A stretch of 64,000 nucleotides of DNA from Chimonanthus salicifolius. Lineage: Eukaryota; Streptophyta; Magnoliopsida; Laurales; Calycanthaceae. The notes below the pieces were generated by a model, which worked only from the letters and a program-made list of their open reading frames with translations, searched no databases and was not told the DNA's origin. Position 1 is the stretch's first letter. Each line of letters opens with the position of its first letter. A program made the position numbers and the translations under genes. Shown one piece after another: positions 45,058 through 54,835 of the stretch. The stretch spans positions 9,010,207 to 9,074,206 of the forward strand of contig CM023536.1 in NCBI GenBank assembly GCA_013350335.1. Reading direction: 5' to 3'.

Positions 45058-45690
45058 CCGTTTATAAAAATATATTTGTAGCAAATTAAACATGGCCATA
45101 TCAGACTCATGATCCAAGTCTTTAAGTTTGTAACAAAAGGACATGAGCATTACACTCATGTTACATGTTATAAGATGTGTGATATTAATGCATGTACTTT
45201 GGATTTTATTCATTTTTTCTGGTTTGATAAATATTGTCATAGATTCTGATTAGAAAATTAAAATAAAAAAGAACATGATGTCTGATAATATTTCATAGTC
45301 GAGTCAGTCGAGCCAGTGAGTGTCACATCACTATATCCTATAGTCGAGCCAGTGAGACCTTTATCCATGTCTTCAGCGTTGTGATCCGATTGTCTTAGAG
45401 GCAACTCCATACCTAAATGCCCACCCTATTTAAATAACTATGGGTCATACTCATATGCCCTTTATCAAATGGTCATGTTCAATCGAACCCATTTGCAAAT
45501 GGATCTTTATTAGGTTGACACCTATAGCTTTTAATCTACTCATTTTTTAAAGATGAAGAAACCCAAGATTCCTACCTTTTCTCGAGGATGAAGGGGATAA
45601 AACTTTAGAATGGAATTATAATAATCAATCTGTGTTTTGCCTGGTTGACCACAAGCTTCCTGGTTCGCAGTGGGTTGGTCAAGCTTATTT
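45058..45690. other. 3' flank of copy G1
   Basis: Homologous to 50346-50960. It carries AAATTAAA-type and AATAAA-like sequences and the agtctttaagtttgtaacaa block common to all copies. No other gene. Confidence 0.6.
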
Positions 45691-45694
45691 TGTG

Positions 45695-46060
45695 ATATCA
45701 AAAATCGGATATCCGTTGAGATATCGATCGATATTATTTTCTCTCCTCTATTTTTTTTTGGTGTATCTTGGTCGTTCCTTTTTCTGATTAAAAAAAAAAA
45801 ATGAAGAGCAGACATTTAAAAAAAAAATTGGAAAATTGAAAACAAAATATATCAGCCGATATTTACCAGATATCAGCTGAGTAATCGATCGGCTCTACGC
45901 TCAAGATGATTTTTTTTTAATGTTGAAATTAGTCATATCGGCAATATCATGGCCGATGTATCGACCGATTTTTCATCGATATGAACAGTGTACAACCGAT
46001 ACATATTATATCGACCGATATATATCGAGTATCAACTGATAATTAAACCTATGCAGTCAA
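45695..46060. repeat. Degenerate TATCGGCCGATA-type element
   Basis: Scattered gatatcgatcgatatt, tatatcagccgatattta and tatcgaccgatatatat motifs around an A/T core with a ctctcctc block, as in the two intact MITEs. Decay prevents definition of ends. A further piece with the same motifs lies at 50960-51150 in the G2 unit. Confidence 0.6.
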
Positions 46061-46744
46061 CTATCTTCAACAGAAATGACTGAAGCAAACAAGACATGGG
46101 CTTCCATATAATGTTATAAGGCCGAGGTTTGTACCAAGCAAAACATGAGCATTGGACTCACGTTGAGATGAATGCTTCTATTCTTTAGTCAGAGTTTATC
46201 TCCTGTGATTTAATCAAGTCTACAAGATTTGTGTACTATTTTTAATAGCAAACAAAGCAATTAGAATTTGTAACCAATCGCTTAAAAAGGAAAACCTCTA
46301 TTTAGAATAAAAAACCCATCAAGTAAAATATCTAAGTTGAGTTGGGTCAAAGATGTTAGGTTAAGTATTTTCATTTTTTTTCAATAAAATATTATAGATT
46401 GTTATTTAAATCAACAATGTATAGTCATATCACGTTTCGAGGCTTATCTTGGTTTAAGCTCAACATTGACAATCTTACTCTTTACTTACTGGCCAAGCAA
46501 TTAAAATTTAGATAATTTTTTAACAAATTATTACTTCTAAAACATATTTTAAAACCCCAAAAAACTCTGTCAAAATAGAGTCACCGCAACTTGCTAGGAT
46601 TTTGAGTCGAACGAGATAATGACATTTTTATGAATTTTTTTATATTTTTAAAAACTCAGTTGAGTGACTTGACTCAATAGAATTACAAACACGGTTCTCG
46701 GGATGTTAACCACAATTGTTAATAACAGAATATTTTCAAATTCT

Positions 46745-46895
46745 CGAGATGTTTGAGTATTTGTGGACCCGATGGATTGGCCATGATCGTATAGAACTAA
46801 GTTGCAATCCCGTTGTGTGATGAGAACGTAGCCTCCATTCCTAATATAACCACCATAATTGAGCCTTTCATCACTGTAGATAGATAGCAACCACT
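46745..46895 (-). pseudogene. Truncated GNA-type lectin fragment
   Basis: The minus-strand reading SDERLNYGGYIRNGGYVL, then TQRDCNLVLYDHGQSIGSTN, aligns with residues 47-82 of the neighbouring lectin, including an intact Q-x-D-x-N-x-V-x-Y sugar-binding motif. Similarity stops near 46745, and there is no signal peptide or second and third subdomains. It is probably a partial tandem duplicate of the 47170-47727 gene. Confidence 0.75.
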
Positions 46896-46916
46896 GATAG
46901 AAGAAATATATATACG

Positions 46917-47131
46917 TAACAGTTCATAAGAGCGTACACAATCTAATTCCATGAAATGGATTTAATAATTACGTAAGCAAAGGAATACATACTTAACACT
47001 CCATAGGAGCATAGACAATCTAAATCCATGAAATGGATTTAATTATTACTTAAACAAAAGGAAGACATACTTAACACTTCATAAGAGCATACACACAATC
47101 TAATTCCATGAAATGGATTTTATTATTACTT
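46917..47131. repeat. Three 77-bp tandem repeats downstream of the lectin
   Basis: Three units of about 77 bp, each containing cataagagc(a/g)tacacaatct followed by ccatgaaatggattt, lie between the lectin gene and its truncated paralogue. They may have formed in the 3' untranslated region during the partial duplication. Confidence 0.85.
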
Positions 47132-47169
47132 GTGAAAAGTCGAAAGGAAGAGGAAACTTGTTATCATTC

Positions 47170-47727
47170 TTACTCGACGATGGAGAACAGGGGTTCAGCT
47201 TTGGTATTGGTATCATTTTGACCGGCCATTGTGTGATTGGCACCATTGGAGTTGACCATCTCATTAACAATGGTCACACCAGTTCCACGTATGTTGGTTT
47301 CAGTGGCCCATCTACTAGGTCCATAGATGACCAAATTCCTGTCGTTCTGTAGTACTAGAACGTAGTGGCTACTGCCTCCTTGCCAAGTTCCGCTGGACCA
47401 AATTGCATTTCCCTGTGATGAATACAACACAAAGTTGCCATCTCTTTGCATGGTGCAATAACAGTTGGTTCCTTGTCCATTAGTATTTGACGACCAGATG
47501 CCTTCGCTATTATCGTATAGAACTAAGTTGCAACCTCGGTGCATGACGAGCGAGTAGCCTCCATTCCTAAGAGAATCACCAGAATTCAGCTTTTGTGGAC
47601 TGTATAGGACGTTATTTTGTCCACAGACTGAAACTGGGTCAAGAAGAAGAATAAGAAGAAGAAGGAGAGGAATTAGGGAAATGGGTTTGAGAATATGAAT
47701 GAGAGAATTAGAAAGGATGGTAGCCAT
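47170..47727 (-). CDS. Mannose-binding lectin, GNA (bulb-type) family
   Basis: An intronless 185-residue protein. Residues 1-35 form a signal peptide (LLLLLILLLD core). The bulb-type lectin domain spans about 38-145. Of the three mannose sites Q-x-D-x-N-x-V-x-Y, two are intact (Q94-D96-N98-V100-Y102 and Q127-D129-N131-V133-Y135). The first is altered (His63, Gly65 in place of Gln and Asp). Cys66 and Cys89 or Cys91 can make the usual disulfide. The C-terminal tail (about 146-185, with an N-H-T glycosylation site) resembles the removed propeptide of such lectins. Length fits a single-domain GNA lectin precursor. It would bind mannose in vacuole or apoplast as a defence or storage lectin. The TATA box (minus strand) is at about 47799-47806. 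Confidence 0.93.
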   Translation of the reverse strand: MATILSNSLIHILKPISLIPLLLLLILLLDPVSVCGQNNVLYSPQKLNSGDSLRNGGYSLVMHRGCNLVLYDNSEGIWSSNTNGQGTNCYCTMQRDGNFVLYSSQGNAIWSSGTWQGGSSHYVLVLQNDRNLVIYGPSRWATETNIRGTGVTIVNEMVNSNGANHTMAGQNDTNTKAEPLFSIVE

Positions 47728-47754
47728 GGTGTCTTTTCTTTTCTTTGTAGGGGT

Positions 47755-48050
47755 TTGGTTTGGTTTGTGAATGCATCAACCATATTGATGGAGAATCAAT
47801 TTATAGATCGTAAAAGCTTAAAGATATTAATGATAAGGACCCATTCTGACCTAGTTTACAGTTACAAGTTCACATCTCTCTCTCATGTTTTTTATGTGGT
47901 GTTACTGTTTTGTTTTTCACAATTTATTAGTACAATGACAACTTGACACCTCTTTGGTTGGGTTTGTGAATGCATCAACCACATTGATGGAGAATCAATT
48001 TATAGATCGTAAAAGCTTAAAGATATTAATGATAAGGACCCTTTAATGTG
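47755..48050 (-). promoter_or_regulatory. Lectin promoter with a duplicated 90-bp block
   Basis: The block from ggtttgtgaatgcatcaacc to aagatattaatgataaggac occurs at about 47762-47850 and again at 47963-48050, with a TATA box (ctataaat on the minus strand, near 47803 and 48004) and a tgcattc motif in each. The inner copy is at the right distance from the ATG at 47727. The outer may be a spare promoter or a duplication scar. Confidence 0.7.
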
Positions 48051-49207
48051 AATAGTTGGTTGGGATTAGCTGAAAATTGATTGGAGAGATTTGGGGTCTT
48101 TTCATGTAATTAGGAGAAATTTCTGCTATGTAATTATTTTTTTCTACAATCTTTTGTAAATTTTTATCAATTTTATAAAAACATTTGAAAATATTAAAAT
48201 TGTAACTTAAAAACAATATTTGAACATTTAAATGACCAACTTAAAATTATATATCCATAATTCCTAAAAATTTCTTCCAAGATTAAACTCTCTCAATCAA
48301 CCAACTTAGTCATGCAATTGTGGCCCTTTTTGGGCTCCGTTTCCCATAGGTTTGTGGGCCGTCTTTTGTTAGGCCGATTGTTTGGGCCTTTGATTTAATT
48401 GTTTGTGAGAGCTTTCTTGTATGCTTTGGAAAGTTTTCCTAAATGAATCTACCAATATGTTAAAAAAAATGTTAATTTATAAAATTAAAAATTAAGAAAT
48501 AGAATAATTAAAATCATTTATCGTATCAGGCAATAATCCAGTATTAATGAAAGGAACAGTTTGCCTTTCATTCAAACAAATTCGATTCCTTAATAAATCA
48601 TCATAACATAAATTAAATTAAATTAGAACAGAATAATAGTTTGTGTTTTTTTTTTAATTTCATTCATTCCCTTTTATAACCCAACTGAAATAAAAACTCA
48701 ATCATTATTATTTTATTATATTTATTTAAATCAAACTGAAATGAAATAAAACAACTTAATTCAAATCGATTCGAAATAAATATCTATTTTTTTCTAAAGA
48801 GGCATCCAATTAATAGTATTCCTTTATTTTGTTATCTAAAATTACCCCAAATCAACAGTACATAATTTAGAAATAAACTCACCTAAAATAGAAATCTATT
48901 TTAAATAAATCGATTAACTAGATAAAAGAATAATTAAAACAGATAAAAATTACCTGCCCAAAATTTGACAGGCCGCACAGGAAAAAGAAAGGAGGTGGGT
49001 GCCACTGAATATGACAAGAGACAGAGAGTCTGATGAAAACAGAGATAATTTTGTCTCTTTATTAATGAAAGGGAGAAGAAAAATCAAAGCAAAATGTGAA
49101 ACGGCAGAAGGCCACAAATCCACGTATATATTTTTTTTTTTTGAGAGAGGACACAACTTGTTGGAGAACCAAGCCGGTGCGTGGACCACTCAACTAATTT
49201 CTTGGAG
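48051..49207. other. Intergenic stretch without a recognised gene
   Basis: AT-rich sequence with a GC-richer patch at about 48318-48400 (tggccctttttgggctc). No gene, RNA or transposon termini recognised. Confidence 0.5.
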
Positions 49208-50345
49208 GCAATGGCGGTGGGCCAAATAAGGGCCTCGTCTGACGGGCCCGATGGCTTTTTATGTACCGGCTTGACGCGATCTGTAAGACAATTTTGCCTT
49301 TGCCTTACGGTACTTGTAATGAGTTCTGTAAGTTGATTTGTTTAGAAATAGGCCACTCTTCATTAAAAAACCGTTTAAAGTGCACATTTCGCTGCTCTTC
49401 AAAGTCATGCATGCACCATCAACTTGGTAACGATCTAAACTTCTTCGTGTGTTGAAGAAAACTATATTAGTTGTTTTTTATTTTTTTTATTATTTATTTA
49501 AGATCAAAGTGTCCAAGTCATTTAGTGCACTTGACTGGTATTTGGATACGTGCAAAACTCTCTATCCCTATATACCGGATAACACTAAGAAGAGTGATCC
49601 TTTTGTGTTAAGAGTGACTTAAACTAATGATCTCAAGCCAACACTCACGGGTTAACTATGTTAGCTGTTTATATCTTAATATCTCTTAATTACATCATTC
49701 TGACCTAATGAGTAAACAAAAGTACATCAATGTTTTGTAAGATAAAAAATTTAAGAACTTGAAGAAATGATTAGATGAAGGTGTAATTTATTATACACAT
49801 TTAAGCCTACTATGTATACAGTACTATTTTGTAGGTTTCAAGCCACATTGTTAGAGATTATCTCTCTTCAGAACTTGAATTCTTGGAGGGTTAGGTTTGA
49901 AACAATTTGACCTAACCCCCTTACACCCAACTTGAACCTGCCCCATTTAAAGAGGTGTAGGAACCATGTTCTCAACCTTATTAAAGGGTGAGGATGATCT
50001 CAATACACTTGTAAATGGGTGGGGATCGGGTTTAACCGTCTGTTTAATGATGAAAAAAGGACGAGACCCATCTTTAATATAAACCCACGCTAATAAGATG
50101 TTTAAGTCTACTGATCAAAGATTTGAAAAAACGAAAGGTCAAAAAGTATAGCCTAAGCTTTAAGATATGCTTTGGAGATGTAATCCCTTGCAGATCGGCT
50201 CTGCACTCATAGGCATGGATTAGTTCCCACTATTTTATGCTTATTCAATTGATTTTTTTTTTCTTTTTTTTTTTTTTTTGCAGAGGATGATCAAAGCAGG
50301 ATAAGTTGCATGAAATCCTGCTACGACTCCTGCAAGAATGAATAG
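49208..50345 (+). pseudogene. Cysteine-rich peptide copy G2, beheaded and frameshifted
   Basis: Homology to copy G1 starts abruptly at 49208, within the signal peptide (AMAVGQIRAS), so the promoter and start codon are gone. Near 49270-49283 four bases are missing relative to G1, which shifts the frame inside the first cysteine triad. The rest of exon 1 to the donor near 49427 and the whole of exon 2 (50284-50345, with C-x3-C-x3-C and a TAG stop) are well preserved. The intron lacks the MITE found in G1. Confidence 0.88.
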
Positions 50346-51600
50346 CAGACTCCACTGCCTTTAAAAAAAATATGTTTGTAGCAAATTAAACATGGGCATA
50401 TCAGACTCATGATCCAAGTCTTTATGTTTGTAACAAAAGGGCATGAGCATTACACTCATGTCACATGTTATGAGATGTATGATATTAATGCATGTACTTT
50501 GGATTTTTTTCATGTCTTCTGGTTTGATAAAAATTGTCATAGATTCCGATTAGAAACTTAAAATAAAAAAGAATATGATGTCTGATAATATTTCATGGTC
50601 GAGCCAGTGAGTGTCACATCACTATATCCTATGGTTGAGCCAGTGAGACCTTTATCCATGTCTTCAGCGGTGTGATCCGATTTTCTTAGAGGCAACTCCA
50701 TACCTAAATGCCCACCCTATTTAAATAGCTATGGGTCATACTCAGTCGAAACCATTTGCAAATGGGTCTTTATTAGGTTGACACCTATAGCTTTTAATCT
50801 ACTCATTTTTTAAAGATGAAGAAACCCAAGATCCCTGCCTTTTCTCGAGGATGAAGGAGATAAAACTTTAGAATGGAATTATAATAATCAATTTGTGTTT
50901 TGTCTGGTTGACCTCACAAGCTTCCTGGTTCGTAGTGGGTTGATCAAGTTTATTTTGTAATATCAGATATCGGATGAGACATCGATCGATATTATTTTCT
51001 CTCCTCTCTTTTTTCGAGTATCTTGGTCGTTACTTTTTTCTATTTAAAAAAAAAAAACCTGAAAAGCAGACTCTTTTTTTTGAAAAAAAATATATCGGCC
51101 GATATCATGACCGACATTTACTTGTTATCAGTTGAGTAATCGATCGGGCCTCAGACTCATGATCCAAGTCTTATAAAAATATGTTTGTAGCAAATTAAAC
51201 GTGGGCCTCAGACTCATGATCCAAGTCTTTATGTTTGTAACAAAAGGACATGAGCATTACACTCATGTTACATGTTATGAGATGTGTGATATTATTGCAT
51301 GTACTTTGGATTTTATTCATGTCTTCTGGTTTGATAAACATTGTCTTAGATTCCGATTAGAAACTTAAAATAAAAAAGAATATGATGTCTGATAATATTT
51401 CATGGTCGAGCTGGTGAGTGTCACATCACTATATCCTAGATATTAATGAACTGTATTTTATTCTAGATATTAGTGGAATATAAAGTCCGTCAATTAAGTT
51501 ATGCTTCGACTATTTTGCTATTATTTTCAATATTGTTGGACTATTAGGTATATTAGATGGGCTTTAATTTTAGAAATTGGTTGCCTTTACATTAGTTGGA
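50346..51600. other. 3' flank of G2, duplicated in tandem
   Basis: Two copies of the family 3' flank (agactcatgatccaagtctt with ttacactcatgt) occur at about 50390-50730 and 51150-51590. A degenerate TATCGGCCGATA-type piece (50960-51150) lies between them. The second copy runs on to the attggttgcctttacattag block that introduces the relic promoter elsewhere. No gene. Confidence 0.6.
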
Positions 51601-51704
51601 TGTTTATCTACCTGTAAATATAATATATTATCCAATGAGTGTAATTCAATTAGTTGCCTCCCGTTTCAGAAAGTGGGAGGTTGCAGGTTTGAGCCCCCAT
51701 GACC

Positions 51705-51818
51705 TAATAAAAAACTCCATCTCCAAGGAGTCTAATATTGAAAGTGTAGAGAGAGATTTAAGAGTTTATAAATTACTTGGATATCTATACCTAACTGGCT
51801 AGAATCCCAAGTCCTAAA
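51705..51818. mobile_element. TRIM family 1 LTR fragment
   Basis: A degenerate single LTR (aagtgtagagagagatttaa, agagtttataaa, cacctaact-like, ccaagtcctaa). It lies at the point where the intron of copy H is cut off, so it may mark the rearrangement breakpoint. Confidence 0.6.
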
Positions 51819-51900
51819 AAAGTTTAGGTCCTTATCAATGTCTGGTGGGGATACCCACGGTATCAAAAAAAAAAAAAAAGAGGAAAGTTTAGGTTGTTAC

Positions 51901-52174
51901 CATCTTGAAGGTGCACGCATGATTTTAAAGAGCAGCGAAATGTGCACTCTAAATGGGCTTTCAGTGGAGAGTGGCCTAATCCTTGACAAATCAACTTACA
52001 GAACTTATTACAAGTACTGTAAGGCAAAGGCAAAATTGTCTTGCAGCTTGCGCCACATAAGCCGGTACATAAAAAGCCGTCGGGCCCGTCGGGCGAGGCT
52101 CTTATTTGTCCCACCACCATTGCCATCAAAATTAAACCTACCACATTTGCAACTAAATGACCTTTTATCTCCAT
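51901..52174 (-). pseudogene. Cysteine-rich peptide copy H, exon 1 only, inverted
   Basis: The minus-strand exon 1 (ATG at 52174, donor G|GTAACA at 51901/51900) is fully open and encodes the signal peptide plus three intact cysteine triads, closely similar to copy D. About 80 bp of intron follow before similarity ends at a TRIM fragment. No antisense exon 2 was found down to 51160. Translation through the intron start would end after about 19 extra residues with a Phe run, giving a nine-cysteine product. TATA box and RY-like pair are intact, so it may be transcribed. It is called a pseudogene because the last exon is missing. Confidence 0.75.
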
Positions 52175-52229
52175 TCTATCTTTATAATATTGAATCTCTT
52201 TGATTGTGTACAATGTGATGATCCAAGGC

Positions 52230-52297
52230 CTTATATAGGACTCAAAACCCACATTCATACTACAGATAGACATGCAATTTAACCTTAGATTTGCATG
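52230..52297 (-). promoter_or_regulatory. Promoter core of copy H
   Basis: On the minus strand: inverted pair CATGCAAA and TTGCATG (52271-52297) and TATA box TATATAAGG (52229-52237), spaced as in copies B and D. Confidence 0.6.
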
Positions 52298-52490
52298 TAG
52301 ATAATCAATTAATGTGAAGGTAACCCATTTCTAAAAGTAAAGTGTCTATAAATATATCTTGTAGAGAAACGTTCAACTAATTTGACACTAGTACAAAGAA
52401 AAATGAGTAGAGCAGCAATAGACCAACATTTGAGCTGTAATATCATTCCAATTCGAAAAAAAATTGAGCTGTGATACGACAAATACGTAT

Positions 52491-52849
52491 TAGGATCTGG
52501 GCTTCTAGCCTAAACTATTAGCTTGTTAGGTGAAGATATTCAAGTCTTTTATAAACCCTTAAATATCCCTATACACTACCAATGTGGGACTTGTTCACAG
52601 CAACCCCAGCAATCCCTCTCTCGGACGAGGCCCTCTGGCGGAGAGAGCGATGCCGGTCATCCCGTTCACCTGGGAATGTCCTGAGCCCACATGAGGTATC
52701 TTAAGACTTGGTTCTGATACCACTTGTTAAGACCTGGGCTTCCAGCCCAAAAGAGTAATTTGTTAGGTGGAGATATCGAAGTCCTTTTATAAATCCCTAA
52801 ATCTCCCTGTATATTTCCAATATGAGACTCGTTCATAGCAACCCCAACA
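52491..52849 (-). mobile_element. TRIM (family 1), inverted counterpart of 38743-39104
   Basis: Read on the minus strand: LTR starting TGTTGGGGTTGCTATGAAC, primer site tggtatcagaacc, internal part with the cgccagagggcctcgtccga block, and a second LTR ending cagatcctaa. Host sequence on both sides matches the D region, so element and host were inverted and copied together. Confidence 0.85.
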
Positions 52850-52939
52850 ATACATGCTATAAGAATGAACATGGATCCAGCAAGCACGAGAGGTAAGATC
52901 ATCTCCAGCTGAGTATAAGGCTTTCAGATTGAAGCCAAT

Positions 52940-54835
52940 TGATGAGCACAGACTATTTTACCCTTGTATTTGGAGTAGTTAGCCGCTTATTTTGTGTGTT
53001 TTAAGATATGTTTAAATGAATTTTGGACGTTTTGCAGGATTTATAGGGAAATATAAGATATGAGAATTCAAAAGGTAAATTTTACAATTTATGGGCATAA
53101 GTTGAAATTTTTAATAATTATTTTACCACAATTTTAGGGGTTTTATTTGTAAACTAATTAATTCGAATCCATTTATGAGAATTTGGATTAATTTAGTCAT
53201 TTTTAGAATTGATTCTAAGTGGTAAAACTATTTATTAGATTTTTCATACTTTGAAAAACTCAATTATTAAGCCTATTAAGAAAAGCCTATGAAGAAATCT
53301 ACATGTTTGAAAACTATTTTCATTGTCTCAAGCTACATATGAGGAAATTCGAAATTTACAAGCCAATCTAAGAGGAATTTCGAATTTGGAAAGTGGATTA
53401 AGCAAAAAGAAACAAAATAAGAAGGGAAAAAAATTACGAAGGTTTGACACATATTCAGTATTTTGGCCATAAAGTTTCACTCCGATGTCCGATTGCTTTG
53501 ATTCTTTTTGCATTGGAAAGAACACTTCAAGGGCTATAACTTTGTAGTTTACAAATTTTCCTAATTCGAATGTTAACTAGGTCAAACTGAGCTGCAAGTT
53601 GTTACATGTGTAAAAAATGGGATTTTACACCCACTTTCCTTTTACGAAATTTACTATTTTTTCCAGCCCTTACCTCTTTAAGCCATTCAATATTTAATAC
53701 AAATCATATCAGCACTCCATGTATTCTTACTTTATTTAAATCTTTAAATCCAAGCCATTCATTCCACCTCCTTTCATCTATAAATACTAGCCATCTGCTA
53801 TTGAGAAAATTGAACTTGGGCAAAGAATTTTAAAGCTTGTGCTGTGGAGAGGAAGAAAGGAAGAAAAGAAGAAAGAAAATTTTGAGATTTTCAACAATCA
53901 TAGTGGGTTTCAGGTTGGTGGTTTTGAATTTCCTCATTGATTCTTATATTCTTTTTATTCCAAAAATTCCAATTGTATTATAATTTTTATTCCAGTGTTT
54001 TAATTAATAAGAGAAGGTGAGAATTAGAATTATGATTTTCCAATTGTTCTTTCATCCAATTGTTCTTTCATGTGTAATGAAAATTTCAATTTTATTTTCA
54101 TTCTTTTAATGATTTTATGTTGTTTATTTTTCTAAGAAATTCAAAAGAAAGTTAGATTATTTTAGGATTGGTAGAACTTGATTTTTCTCTTCTAAAGCTC
54201 TTTTTCAGAGTGAGATTATTTTAGATTTGGAATTATAAGTAGAAATTTTACCTAAGCCTAACGTCGGAATTGAATTTTCTTAGTTAAATGGATTTCATAG
54301 ATTTCATATTTAGAATTTTAATAAATGAGAGATTTGAATGCGTGTTAAATAATTTACGTGAGCTCCATGTTCTAGGTCGTTATTTTGTTATTAAAATATG
54401 GATAACAATGCCTCATTGAGTCTCTGATCTAATTCCACTGTAAATATGTACCTATGTTGTTTTCAATCTTTATTTTTATTTATAAAATTTATACTCTTAA
54501 AATTGATGAAATAGGTTGGTAAATTAAGTAATTTCATCTTAATTTTGTTTTCTAAGTTAGATTAAGATTGTTTATATTTTTAGATTAAATTATTAGATTC
54601 TATATTTAAGTTTACAATACTTCTAAATTAAAACTAAAGTTCATAAATTAGATAAATAACTCCATATTTATGATTTTTCTCCATATTTCATAAAGTTCTT
54701 AAAATACGTAATTCAATGATATAATTTTCATGGATATATTTTCTTAAGTTCTGATGGGTTCGATGTCGCACTTAATCGCTATACTATTTAATGGTTCGTG
54801 CACTTCCAAATAATAAATTTAAAATTTGCACAACA
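52940..54835 (+). mobile_element. 5' LTR of a Ty3/Gypsy-type element (tRNA-Asp primed)
   Basis: 1896 bp from TGATGAGCACAGAC to TTGCACAACA. It is followed directly by agtttttggggccgttgccg (54836 on), where the part from 54842 nearly matches the tRNA-Asp primer site used by Athila/Tat-like plant elements (one C-to-G change). TATA box near 53779. It inserted in the host segment next to the inverted TRIM (gaagccaat). No matching 3' LTR was found, so the element is truncated. Confidence 0.82.

Noticed and set aside
51838..52203. Open frames antisense to exon 1 in several copies (also 43310-43567, 60561-60836)
   Set aside because: They are shadows of the conserved sense exon. Their similarity follows from the sense sequence, and they lack signal peptides or splice logic of their own.
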